Positions 29,880 through 39,490 of a stretch of DNA of 64,000 nt are shown here, one piece after another. The translations under genes were made by a program, and so were the position numbers. Source of the stretch: Flavobacteriaceae bacterium (GTDB taxonomy: Bacteria; Bacteroidota; Bacteroidia; Flavobacteriales; Flavobacteriaceae); contig JABDIV010000069.1 in NCBI GenBank assembly GCA_013003555.1, positions 62,001-126,000 on the forward strand. Reading direction: 5' to 3'. Numbering within the stretch: the stretch's first letter is position 1; each line of letters begins with the position of its first letter. Below the pieces are notes generated by a model. That model ran no database searches, was not told the DNA's origin, and worked only from the letters and a program-made list of their open reading frames with translations.

Positions 29880-32537
29880 ATGACGGAAGAGAATCAGGAT
29901 ATGGAGCATGCTGATAATGGGAATCACGAAACCATCACCCGGGTTTCGGGAATGTATAAGGATTGGTTTTTAGATTACGCATCCTATGTGATACTTGAAC
30001 GAGCGGTTCCGGCGATTTATGACGGATTTAAGCCGGTTCAAAGACGGATTTTGCAATCGATGAAAGACCTTGATGATGGCCGTTACAATAAAGTAGCCAA
30101 CATTGTCGGGCATACTATGCAATATCACCCCCATGGTGATGCCAGTATAGCAGATGCCATGGTTCAAATCGGTCAAAAAGAACTGCTTATCGATACCCAG
30201 GGTAACTGGGGAAACATACTTACCGGAGATAGTGCGGCAGCTTCGCGATATATCGAAGCCAGGCTTTCTAAATTTGCCCTCGATGTAGTCTATAATCCCA
30301 AAATAACCGAATGGCAGTCTTCCTATGATGGAAGAAAAAAGGAACCTGTACATCTGCCAGTAATGTTCCCCATGCTTTTGGCTCAGGGTGCTGAGGGAAT
30401 TGCGGTTGGATTGTCAACCAAGATTTTACCACATAACTTTAATGAGCTAATCGATGCTTCGGTTAAGCATCTTCAGGGGAAGCGCTTTAAATTGGTTCCC
30501 GATTTCCCAACGGGTGGAATCGTTGATGTGACCAACTATAATGATGGGATGCGAGGGGGAAAGATCAGAAGCCGAGCGCGTATTTCACAATTGAATAAGA
30601 ATACACTGGTTATTTCTGAAATTCCGTTTAGCACAACGACTACCTCTCTTATCGATTCCATTCTGAAGGCGAATGAAAAAGGAAAGATAAAGATCAAACG
30701 AATTGAGGATAATACAGCAGCGGAAGTAGAGATTCTGATCTATCTTCCATCCGGAATATCTCCGGATAAGACCATAGATGCATTGTATGCATTTACGAAA
30801 TGCGAGAATCCGATCTCACCATTAAGCTGTGTTATTGAAGATCATAAGCCTCTATTTATAGGCATTTCCGAAATATTAAGGCGTTCAACAGATAATACTG
30901 TTGAATTATTAAAGAGCGAATTAGAAATTAAGCTTAAAGAGCTTGAGGAGCAATGGCATTTTGCATCACTTGAACGTATTTTTATCGAAAACCGAATTTA
31001 TCGCGAGATTGAAGAAGAAGAAACATGGGAAGGTGTTATCGGTGCTATCGATAAAGGCTTAAAGCCACATATCAAGCATTTGAAACGTATGGTGACCGAG
31101 GAAGATATCGTTCGGTTAACCGAGATACGAATTAAGCGAATATCAAAGTTCGATATCGATAAGGCCCAGCAAAAGATCGATGCTCTGGAAGGTCAGATCG
31201 CAGAGGTAAAGCATAATCTTGAAAATCTGATCGATTATGCCATTTCCTATTTCAAACGCTTAAAAACTGATTACGGAAAAGACAAGAAACGCAAATCAGA
31301 AATTCGGATTTTTGATGATGTTGATGCGAAAAAGGTGGTTATACGAAACACCAAGTTATATGTAAACAGGGAAGAAGGATTTATCGGTACATCTTTAAGA
31401 CGTGATGAATATGTCTGTGACTGCAGTGATATCGACGATATTATTGTTTTTACACGAGACGGAAAAATGCTTGTCACAAAGGTTGATTCGAAGACTTTTG
31501 TGGGCAAAAATATCATTCATGTAGCGATATTCAAAAAGAAGGATTCACGTACGGTTTATAATATGATTTACCGCGATGGCAGCCGGGGTCCATCATACAT
31601 GAAACGATTTACGGTTACCGGAGTGACACGTGACAGGGAATATGATCTCACACGAGGGAACAAAGGTTCTGTTATTTGGTATTTTACAGCGAACCCTAAC
31701 GGTGAAGCCGAGGTGGTTACCATTCTTCTGCGTCAGAAAGCTGGATTGAAGAAGATAAAATGGGATATTGATTTCGCGGAAATATTGATTAAGGGACGAG
31801 GCTCAAAAGGAAATCTCGTTACAAAAAATGCGATAAAACGGGTTGAGTTAAAATATAAGGGTGTTTCTACCTTAAAACCCCGAAAAATATGGTTTGATGA
31901 CACGGTGCAGCGGCTCAATGTGGATGGCCGCGGTGAGCTCATCGGTGAATTTAGAGGCGAAGACAGGCTTCTTATTATCAAGCAGTCGGGGATAGTTAAG
32001 ACCATCATTCCTGAAATGACAGCGCGCTTTGAGGAAGATATGATCGTCCTGGAAAAATGGGTGCCTAAAAAACCCATATCTGCTATTTATTATGATGGAG
32101 AAAAGGAAAGATATTATGTCAAACGCTTTCTTGTGGAAAACGAAAATCGCGAGGATGTCTTTATTTCAGAACATAAAGATTCACAACTTGAGATCGTTTC
32201 AACCGATTGGAAACCCATGGCCGAAATTGTCTTTGCCAAAAAACGAGGAAAAGACAGGAAGGATAATATGGAAATAAACCTTGAGGAGTTTATTGCTGTT
32301 AAGGGTATTGGAGCCCTCGGAAATCAGCTTTCTAAAGAAAAAGTAATACAAATCAACCTATTGGACCCCCTGCCTTTCGAAGCGCCTAAAGAGTTGCATG
32401 CCGATGAGATCGAAGTCGTTGATGAAGAGGTGATCAAGGAAGCGCCAAAAAAGGACGATATCACTAAGCCCAAAGACTCCAACGGAGAGTCTAAAGATTT
32501 GGATATTGATGATGAAGGCCAGATAACCCTGTTCTAA
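29880..32537 (+). CDS. parC: DNA topoisomerase IV subunit A (type IIA)
   Basis: YASYVILERAVPAIYDGFKPVQRRIL; HGDASIADAMV; SRYIEARLS active-site Tyr region. Confidence 0.94.
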   Translation: MTEENQDMEHADNGNHETITRVSGMYKDWFLDYASYVILERAVPAIYDGFKPVQRRILQSMKDLDDGRYNKVANIVGHTMQYHPHGDASIADAMVQIGQKELLIDTQGNWGNILTGDSAAASRYIEARLSKFALDVVYNPKITEWQSSYDGRKKEPVHLPVMFPMLLAQGAEGIAVGLSTKILPHNFNELIDASVKHLQGKRFKLVPDFPTGGIVDVTNYNDGMRGGKIRSRARISQLNKNTLVISEIPFSTTTTSLIDSILKANEKGKIKIKRIEDNTAAEVEILIYLPSGISPDKTIDALYAFTKCENPISPLSCVIEDHKPLFIGISEILRRSTDNTVELLKSELEIKLKELEEQWHFASLERIFIENRIYREIEEEETWEGVIGAIDKGLKPHIKHLKRMVTEEDIVRLTEIRIKRISKFDIDKAQQKIDALEGQIAEVKHNLENLIDYAISYFKRLKTDYGKDKKRKSEIRIFDDVDAKKVVIRNTKLYVNREEGFIGTSLRRDEYVCDCSDIDDIIVFTRDGKMLVTKVDSKTFVGKNIIHVAIFKKKDSRTVYNMIYRDGSRGPSYMKRFTVTGVTRDREYDLTRGNKGSVIWYFTANPNGEAEVVTILLRQKAGLKKIKWDIDFAEILIKGRGSKGNLVTKNAIKRVELKYKGVSTLKPRKIWFDDTVQRLNVDGRGELIGEFRGEDRLLIIKQSGIVKTIIPEMTARFEEDMIVLEKWVPKKPISAIYYDGEKERYYVKRFLVENENREDVFISEHKDSQLEIVSTDWKPMAEIVFAKKRGKDRKDNMEINLEEFIAVKGIGALGNQLSKEKVIQINLLDPLPFEAPKELHADEIEVVDEEVIKEAPKKDDITKPKDSNGESKDLDIDDEGQITLF

Positions 32538-32977
32538 TAGCTCGCATCGTTTATCTCGATCCAATGTCCGTCCGGATCTTGTATATAAATCTGTTTGACC
32601 CCATCAGGTCGCGACGCAACTGTTTCTTTTGATCCAAGCCAATCTTCAAACGGAATATTATTCTGCTGTAAGTGGTCGATAAAGGCCTTTAAATCGGTTG
32701 CATTAAGTGCAAAATGAACGCCCTTATTTAAAAGAATTTCGCTATTATTCTCAATAAGATGAAGTTGTCTGTTATTTCCAAGATCAAACCAGCGCAAAAT
32801 TGGATTATCTCCGGGAGTACGAATCTCTTTTAACTTTAAGATTTCGCCGTAGAATGCTGAACTTTTATCAAGATCAGAAACAGGAATGGCGGTATGATCG
32901 TATTCCAGTTTGAACGATTGTGCAATAATCTGGTTGGTTAAAACAAAGGTGATTAATATGATAAATAGTTGTTTCAT
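32534..32977 (-). CDS. VOC family protein with signal peptide
   Basis: LEYDHTAIPVSDLDKSSAFYGEIL; QIYIQDPDGHWIEIND; N-terminal secretion signal. Confidence 0.85.
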   Translation of the reverse strand: MKQLFIILITFVLTNQIIAQSFKLEYDHTAIPVSDLDKSSAFYGEILKLKEIRTPGDNPILRWFDLGNNRQLHLIENNSEILLNKGVHFALNATDLKAFIDHLQQNNIPFEDWLGSKETVASRPDGVKQIYIQDPDGHWIEINDASY

Positions 32978-33771
32978 TTCTCAATTTTTTCATAAGATGT
33001 TACAATACCCCTGATGAGCGCAGAACTAAACCCGTAATGTTCCATCTCATTCAATCCGGCAATCGTACAGCCTTTAGGGGTGGTCACTTTATCGATTTCA
33101 AATTCAGGATGCTCTTTGCGTTCTATCAAGAGTTGCGATGCACCCATAACCGTTTGATTGACAATTTCATTCGCCGTTTTTGCACTAAATCCGATTTGAA
33201 TGCCCCCTTGAACCATGGCTCGCATAAATCTCATGACGAAGGCAATTCCACAGGCTCCCAGAACGGTGGCAGCTTCCATCAGATCTTCATCAATGGTGAT
33301 GGTCGTGCCAATTCGATTAAAAAAATAATCCACCAATTGTTCATCTTCAAGAGATGCATATTGCGAGCATAAACAAGTTAGCGATTCCTTGACATCAGCT
33401 CCTGTATTTGGCATAGCCCTGAATATTGGGAGTTGCTTACCGATTGCTTTTTCTATTTGATCCATTGAAATCCCTGTTGCTAGTGATACGAGTTTGTGAT
33501 TACCCGGATTTAAAGAGGGACCGAGTTCTTCAAGCGTTTTAAGAATATCATGGGGTTTAAGCGCCACGATGATCAGGTCAGATGACTCTACGGCGGCTTT
33601 ATTGTTCGAGGTGACAACAATACCCTCAGCCTTGAACGGCTCAAGAACTTCGGTATGACGTTTGGTTGCTGTGATATTCTCACTGGGGTAGGTGTGATCA
33701 TCGATAAGGCCTTTGAGAATGGCCTGTCCAAGATTACCACATCCAATAATCGCGATTCTTATGTCCTTCAT
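32974..33771 (-). CDS. proC: pyrroline-5-carboxylate reductase
   Basis: IAIIGCGNLGQAILKGL; LPIFRAMPNTGADVKESLT; TPKGCTIAGLNEME. Confidence 0.94.
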   Translation of the reverse strand: MKDIRIAIIGCGNLGQAILKGLIDDHTYPSENITATKRHTEVLEPFKAEGIVVTSNNKAAVESSDLIIVALKPHDILKTLEELGPSLNPGNHKLVSLATGISMDQIEKAIGKQLPIFRAMPNTGADVKESLTCLCSQYASLEDEQLVDYFFNRIGTTITIDEDLMEAATVLGACGIAFVMRFMRAMVQGGIQIGFSAKTANEIVNQTVMGASQLLIERKEHPEFEIDKVTTPKGCTIAGLNEMEHYGFSSALIRGIVTSYEKIEK

Positions 33772-33917
33772 GCTGATGAGCTTTGCTTTATGATTTGATA
33801 AATTTAAGATAATTAGTCGTCACGGGTTAAAGAGATTGATTGAAATGAATGGATACACTCTATATTTAAATATTTTGTATTTTTATAATGTGATATTTAC
33901 GAATAATTTATTCTAAG

Positions 33918-34274
33918 ATGAAAAATTTGTTCTTTTTTACGTTTTCAATAATTTTTTTCCTTTCAGCTACTGCCCAAAGCGACTTGAATACGGTGCAGAA
34001 AACCGATGACGAATACGTTTTGAATAAACCGTCAAATCAATCGTATAGGTATGTACAGTTTCCGCGTCCAAATTTTGTTATTAAGCGTGGTGGAATTGCT
34101 AATTACAGGGCATTAGTGGGTGTTAAACTTCGAATTCACTCAGTTGACGAATCAAAAGAGTTGGTCTATCTAACCCGATCGGATGGAAAAAAGTTTTTTA
34201 ATAAATATAAACTTGTAAGTGCCGATCTCAATAAGGCGGTCAATTCCGGTGAGCTGTCAAAGGTTAAACCCTAG
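33918..34274 (+). CDS. secreted hypothetical protein
   Basis: Signal peptide MKNLFFFTFSIIFFLSATAQ. Confidence 0.7.
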   Translation: MKNLFFFTFSIIFFLSATAQSDLNTVQKTDDEYVLNKPSNQSYRYVQFPRPNFVIKRGGIANYRALVGVKLRIHSVDESKELVYLTRSDGKKFFNKYKLVSADLNKAVNSGELSKVKP

Positions 34275-34323
34275 TTAGGATACAAGAATATTTTCAAAAC
34301 GAACTGTTAGCAATAAGAAGGGT

Positions 34324-35088
34324 TCAGGACTGGTTATTCTTTAATTCTTTAGATAAAATTGATTTGAACCGCGTTTCACTGATATAGTGATCTGCGAGCA
34401 GTGTTCCATTGTTTATCAGGGCAAAGGTCCCATAACCACTTGGTCCGTTCTGGGCTTGTTTTGGTGTTTGAAGTTCAATAATTTTTAAAGAAATCTTATT
34501 TTGTTTGGCGACTCTCGAAATGGCTTCAATTGATTTGAAATGCCACGGACACTGGTTTGAATAATAAAGTTGCCATCCCTTACAATTCTGAATTTGTTTA
34601 TCCCAATTGGTAAATCGTGGTTTAACAGCCGGGTTTTTGAAAGATTTATAAAACAATTCAAATCGATCTTTCCTTTCGGCTTCTTGATACTCATTTTGCT
34701 TAAAAATGCTTGAATTGGCCATCCATGGACCAGTGCTTGTCATTACACAAACGCCGTCTTTGCCAATCCTTAAGGCTTCTTGTTCGCATAATTTTATAAG
34801 ATGGGAACCCACAGCTTTATTTCTGTCCTTTTTTGAAAATAATGCGATACAATGAATGAATAAATAATTTGATGCTTTAATAGGTCGCCAGGCCAATTCC
34901 GACGGTATAAATTCGATAAAGCCTGACTGCTTTCCTGCCTCGTTAATCGCAAGTATAATACGTAAACCCTTATTTAATTTATTTTTAAACCAGTTTACTT
35001 TTTGCCTATATCCCGGTGCTTTCTTGTCTTTAATACAGAAAATTCCGTACTCTTCAACATTCCCGGGTATAACATCAATATATTCCAT
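34324..35088 (-). CDS. GNAT acetyltransferase fused to a YoaP-like C-terminal domain
   Basis: GNAT core (IHCIALFSKKDRNKAVGSHLIKLCEQEA) plus WQLYYSNQCPWHFKSIEAI...GPSGYGTFALINNGTLLADHYIS. Confidence 0.78.
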   Translation of the reverse strand: MEYIDVIPGNVEEYGIFCIKDKKAPGYRQKVNWFKNKLNKGLRIILAINEAGKQSGFIEFIPSELAWRPIKASNYLFIHCIALFSKKDRNKAVGSHLIKLCEQEALRIGKDGVCVMTSTGPWMANSSIFKQNEYQEAERKDRFELFYKSFKNPAVKPRFTNWDKQIQNCKGWQLYYSNQCPWHFKSIEAISRVAKQNKISLKIIELQTPKQAQNGPSGYGTFALINNGTLLADHYISETRFKSILSKELKNNQS

Positions 35089-35095
35089 GGTCGAA

Positions 35096-35470
35096 CTAGG
35101 GAATTAGATAGTCATTAACCAGCATCAACGCTACATAAACGGTGGTTAAACACAACCAAATGACCTGAGGCCACAACCATTGATTCTCATTCATATTCGA
35201 ACCTTTAAGTTTCCTTTTATATTTCAAGGTGGCGATTAGCGTAACAATATTTAACACCACTCCTATTTCCAGTTGTAACATAAACGAGGTCAAAAGGGGG
35301 TAAATCAATACAAGGACAAGGACAACAATACCAAGTTTAAAAGTAGGATTGTTCCATTTTTGAAGGTTATGGATATTCTTTAAAATGAGGATCATAATCA
35401 ATATAAGAATGAGCCATATTATGGTTGCGATTGAATCGATCCAGTCAAGGGCAGCAATAATTTCACTCAT
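35096..35470 (-). CDS. hypothetical membrane protein
   Basis: 124 aa with several TM segments. Confidence 0.65.
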   Translation of the reverse strand: MSEIIAALDWIDSIATIIWLILILIMILILKNIHNLQKWNNPTFKLGIVVLVLVLIYPLLTSFMLQLEIGVVLNIVTLIATLKYKRKLKGSNMNENQWLWPQVIWLCLTTVYVALMLVNDYLIP

Positions 35471-35471
35471 T

Positions 35472-35915
35472 TTAGTTGTTTTTAGATTCTAAGTAGATTC
35501 TTAATCGATCTTTAATAAAATAGTTCCAGCCGGTCCGGCAACTATCCCGACTAAATTCAGGAATATTCTGCGGAAAGGTGTGTAAACCATAAGTTGATAC
35601 TCTGAGATTGGTACCGTTTCTCACATTGATCAATTCAAATTCCACCCGACCTATACCAGGATACTGCTTATATTGCCAGTCATAGACAATACGTTTCCCT
35701 GGAATGACTTCAAGTATTTTCCACTGATGTAAAAATTCCCGCTCTTCTGAACGCACGTTGAATTCGGTGTAAAATCCTTCTTCAGCTTTAAAATCCGGGA
35801 TATTGTTAAAAAACCACTGAATCATTTGTTCGTGTTCTGTTATCGCCTTCCAAATCACTTCTTCAGGAAGATCAAAATGGTGTTCAACAACGACATAGTC
35901 TATATTACTTTCCAT
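35472..35915 (-). CDS. SRPBCC/AHSA1-like protein
   Basis: VEHHFDLPEEVIWKAITEHEQMIQWF; GWNYFIKDRL. Start placed at MESNIDY; listed ORF runs to 35972. Confidence 0.8.
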   Translation of the reverse strand: MESNIDYVVVEHHFDLPEEVIWKAITEHEQMIQWFFNNIPDFKAEEGFYTEFNVRSEEREFLHQWKILEVIPGKRIVYDWQYKQYPGIGRVEFELINVRNGTNLRVSTYGLHTFPQNIPEFSRDSCRTGWNYFIKDRLRIYLESKNN

Positions 35916-37098
35916 AATTATTTTTTTTAGAATCATAAACGGCAACCGCAATTTTTGAATCGGCTGTTCCATAATACAGAAACCATCGATCCTTAAAATA
36001 AACCAGGCCTTCTACAAAGCAAACTTCATTCACCTCTCCAACTTTTTCATAGGGTTTATCGGGATGAATGAAATACGAATCGGTACGATCGATAAGCTCG
36101 TAAGGTTTAGAAGCATTAAAAAGAGCTTGACCCGCAGCGTAGGTGAATTTGGGCAGATCCGGATCGTTATAATTTTCAGCATTGCTGCCATTATAGATGA
36201 GTAAAATGCCCTGTTCTTTCAGGATGGCGTATGGTCCCGGTTCAACAAGGCGACTATCAAATTTCCCCATTCGCGGGTGAAGTACCGAGATACGTGCATT
36301 ACTTTCTTTATTTAAAGCAGGTTTCCAATTAATGAGATCGTCTGATGTGGCCATAAATAGATTGGTGTCACCATAGTACATCCAATATTTTCCATTTATC
36401 TTTTTTGCAACCACACGGTTTCCTTCCATAGCTGCAATAATGGCTCCGGCCTTAGACCAGGTATCTGCAAAAACAGAATCGCTTAGCACAGGGCCATGCT
36501 TTTCCCATTTCAGGAGGTTGCTGGAAGATGCCAGACTTAAACGTGCCGTCTTGCCATCGTAGGAGGTATAGGTCATTATGTAGCGACCATCTTCACTTTC
36601 AACGATTCGTGGATCTTCAACACCATCGAAATAACAGAAATAGCACGTTTCAGAATTTGCTTGTTCTCCCTGCAGCTTGCGATAATTCCATTCGAGTGAA
36701 AGCATATTGTCGCTATCAGGATAGAATACCGGTTCAGGTCGTTTTGTAAAATTGAGTCCGTCAGTACTTGCTGCCATTCCAATCCTTGAGGTGCCATTTT
36801 TATCCTGGGCACGGTAAAGAAGATACACCGTATCGTTTCTCACCACCGCTGTGGGATTAAGAACATTTCGTTCCTCCCAATTAACAACTTCTTTGGTTAT
36901 TGGATCGACGAATTTTAAATTGGCCGAAGGTTGCAAAATGGGATTAAGACTATCAATCTTTTCAAAATAAGGAAAGGCCCAAGAGTCCGTTTCTGATAAA
37001 GGCTGCTGTTCAATCTCATCGCATCCCAATAATAGTGAACAGAATATGAAGATAAATAGCCATCTATATGTTGATATTGATTCAATCATATCGATCAA
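35905..37098 (-). CDS. GH130-like glycosidase, lipoprotein
   Basis: Lipobox LLLGC; VLNPTAVVRNDTVYLLYRAQDKNGTSRIGMAASTDGLNF; GVEDPRIVESEDGRYIMTYTSYDGK. Confidence 0.8.
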   Translation of the reverse strand: MIDMIESISTYRWLFIFIFCSLLLGCDEIEQQPLSETDSWAFPYFEKIDSLNPILQPSANLKFVDPITKEVVNWEERNVLNPTAVVRNDTVYLLYRAQDKNGTSRIGMAASTDGLNFTKRPEPVFYPDSDNMLSLEWNYRKLQGEQANSETCYFCYFDGVEDPRIVESEDGRYIMTYTSYDGKTARLSLASSSNLLKWEKHGPVLSDSVFADTWSKAGAIIAAMEGNRVVAKKINGKYWMYYGDTNLFMATSDDLINWKPALNKESNARISVLHPRMGKFDSRLVEPGPYAILKEQGILLIYNGSNAENYNDPDLPKFTYAAGQALFNASKPYELIDRTDSYFIHPDKPYEKVGEVNEVCFVEGLVYFKDRWFLYYGTADSKIAVAVYDSKKNNYGK

Positions 37099-37100
37099 TT

Positions 37101-37472
37101 TTAATTCAAATTTTCACTGAGGTCCTGTCCGAACTGAAGCAAATAATCATTGCAATCGTAAATTGCAAATTCGCGCATACCGTATTCAAACGTCTCGAGC
37201 GGGTAACAAATCTTAACCTTATCCTTTAACTCAGCCCACATCAAATCGACTGTATCGGTATAAATATAAAGTCCACCTGTTATAAATGTATTGGGATGAT
37301 CATCTTCCGTAAAACGAACCGAAAACATGAGTACGATATCATCGCGTTCTAATCGGGCCCAATCATTCTTCACTTGGTTTATGCAGCGAAAACCCAATAC
37401 CTCCTCATAAAAACTGATGGTTTCTTTCATATTACTGGTTTCCAACATCGGAATAAGTTCTTTAAGACTCAT
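37101..37472 (-). CDS. VOC family (glyoxalase-like) protein
   Basis: LIPMLETSNMKETISFYEEVLGFRC; EFAIYDCNDYLLQFGQ. Confidence 0.85.
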   Translation of the reverse strand: MSLKELIPMLETSNMKETISFYEEVLGFRCINQVKNDWARLERDDIVLMFSVRFTEDDHPNTFITGGLYIYTDTVDLMWAELKDKVKICYPLETFEYGMREFAIYDCNDYLLQFGQDLSENLN

Positions 37473-37938
37473 TTTTTATTGTCGTTTTATTTAATTCTTT
37501 CTGAAAACACAAACTGTTTTGAACACCTTCATAGGGTCCGTAATTCGGGATGATGTCATATCCCCATTTTTTATAAAGTGAAACCGCTTCATATTGCCGT
37601 TTTCCTGTTTCGAGAACACAATATCGAAAGCCTAATTCCTCAGCCCAATATTCTAATGCTACCAGGACTTTTCCTGCAAGACCCTGATGACGAAAAAGAG
37701 GAGCTGTAAACATTCTTTTGATCTCCATTGCCGAGCCGTTAAAATCTTTCATCGCACCGCAAGCGGCCGGTGTATTATCGACATAGATCACAATGGTATG
37801 ATTTAAATCATCGATACCATTAAATTGCATATAAAAGCCATGATCATCACCATCGCGCACGGCTAATTCTGCATTTAAAGCGACAACTAAAGCTTTAAAA
37901 TCAGCATTCTTGGAATCGGTTCTGGATAGCTTGATCAT
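37462..37938 (-). CDS. GNAT family N-acetyltransferase
   Basis: MEIKRMFTAPLFRHQGLAGKVLVALEYWAEELG; YKKWGYDIIPNYGPYEG. Confidence 0.88.
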   Translation of the reverse strand: MIKLSRTDSKNADFKALVVALNAELAVRDGDDHGFYMQFNGIDDLNHTIVIYVDNTPAACGAMKDFNGSAMEIKRMFTAPLFRHQGLAGKVLVALEYWAEELGFRYCVLETGKRQYEAVSLYKKWGYDIIPNYGPYEGVQNSLCFQKELNKTTIKNES

Positions 37939-37954
37939 TCTTCGTTTTTTTAGA

Positions 37955-38317
37955 TCAATCTAATTTAAAATAAGGATTGTAGATAATACCTACCACATTA
38001 TCCCAGGGATCTCTCACCGTTGCAACCATGAGTTCACCGCCGACATTATTCGGACTTTCATGCTCGTTTGCTCCAAGGCTTAACAGATGTTTATAGGTAC
38101 TATGAATATCGGTGACACCCCAATAGGCAAGGACATTGTCGGTTTTCGATCCTTGAGGTTCAGTTTCCGGTAATAGCCCAAGTTCATAACCTCCAATATT
38201 AAACCCGACATAAAACGGTTCGTCGAAATAAGGTTTTTTATCAAATGCCTTAGCATACCATGTTTTGGCTTCATTTAAATTGCTGACCATATAACAGGTT
38301 GTTCTTAATCCGAGCAT
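37955..38317 (-). CDS. VOC family protein
   Basis: LNEAKTWYAKAFDKKPYFDEPFYVGFNIGGYELGL; VRDPWDNVVGIIYNP. Confidence 0.85.
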   Translation of the reverse strand: MLGLRTTCYMVSNLNEAKTWYAKAFDKKPYFDEPFYVGFNIGGYELGLLPETEPQGSKTDNVLAYWGVTDIHSTYKHLLSLGANEHESPNNVGGELMVATVRDPWDNVVGIIYNPYFKLD

Positions 38318-38321
38318 AGGC

Positions 38322-38690
38322 TTATGGTATAAGATCTTCAGTTGTGGTTATTGATAGTATTTTAAAATCGAAAACATTTTCACCTTCAACCGGAATGCTT
38401 ACGGTCCATGTTTTTCCCGCAGAAATACTATCGGTTCGTGCGGCTGAGGACACCAAAATATTCTCCTGATCGTCGATAAACTGTATGATAAGTTCAACGC
38501 CAAATGCTGTATTGGTGGTATTATTCTTCAGAATCAATTCTGCGGCTTTAATGCCTTCCTGATCGGTTTTAAATTCCGAAAACTCAATCGAAATATCATC
38601 GACAGTCTGATCATCACCGAGATTCAATACAAACAGCAATCCGGCAACCGCTAAAAGAATAATGGCGAAATAAAAATATTGACGGTTCAT
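38322..38690 (-). CDS. hypothetical membrane-anchored protein
   Basis: N-terminal TM followed by a beta-rich domain (AELILKNNTTNTAFGVELIIQF). Confidence 0.65.
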   Translation of the reverse strand: MNRQYFYFAIILLAVAGLLFVLNLGDDQTVDDISIEFSEFKTDQEGIKAAELILKNNTTNTAFGVELIIQFIDDQENILVSSAARTDSISAGKTWTVSIPVEGENVFDFKILSITTTEDLIP

Positions 38691-38785
38691 CTATTAAATG
38701 TTTACTTTAAATATAGCGATTTTTCCGAAGTCGGAAAACAATTATATCTGTCCTTTATCAATCTTTATTAAAGGGGTTTTCGGAC

Positions 38786-39490
38786 TTAATCCTGTGGATA
38801 GGTTAACAGTAACTGGGCCACTTGCAGGCCATCATAAAGAACATGTGCATAAACCAATGGCATAAGCCTTCTTTTTTTATAAAAAAACCAGCAGGCCACA
38901 AAACTTTTAATGGTGATTGTAACAATTCCGTATGATCCCTGATTCCAATGCACAAAACCCATGATAAGACTGGTAATAAGGATTACTGCTAGTATCCATC
39001 GAAGGTTTTTAGAAAATTTCCAAAGACTACTCAACAAAAAAACGCGGATTAATTCTTCATAAAACGCTACACCGATCCAGAGAACGGGTCCGAACCATAA
39101 AAGCAACAGAATTGGCTTCTCCCGCATTTCGAGCATCAAGCCGAGTAGTTCCATGTTCGAAGGTGAATTCAGGAGACTGCGCAATGATATTCGTTCTAAT
39201 GCAAATAGAATAAAATAGAATGCGGTAAGAAGCAGGCCCCATTTCAAATCATTAGACCAGCTACCACCTGTTTTATTAAAATCCGATAGTGGTTCTTGTA
39301 AAAAGTAACGCTTAATAAGCAGGACGATTAAAATGCTAATTCCACCAAAAACAAGCGGATACCGAATCATATCCTGGGCTGAAAAAACGCCCTGTTGACC
39401 AATTCGAAAGGCGAGGAATACCCCATAAGGAATCAACACAATTACAAGGATGGCGATAATCGATTTAAGAAATTTCGGCTTGGCGTTCAC
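38786..39490 (-). CDS. CPBP family intramembrane protease-like protein
   Basis: FYEELIRVFLLSSLW (EExxR-like), late MGFVHW and AHVLYDG histidine motifs. Confidence 0.8.
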   Translation of the reverse strand: MNAKPKFLKSIIAILVIVLIPYGVFLAFRIGQQGVFSAQDMIRYPLVFGGISILIVLLIKRYFLQEPLSDFNKTGGSWSNDLKWGLLLTAFYFILFALERISLRSLLNSPSNMELLGLMLEMREKPILLLLWFGPVLWIGVAFYEELIRVFLLSSLWKFSKNLRWILAVILITSLIMGFVHWNQGSYGIVTITIKSFVACWFFYKKRRLMPLVYAHVLYDGLQVAQLLLTYPQD

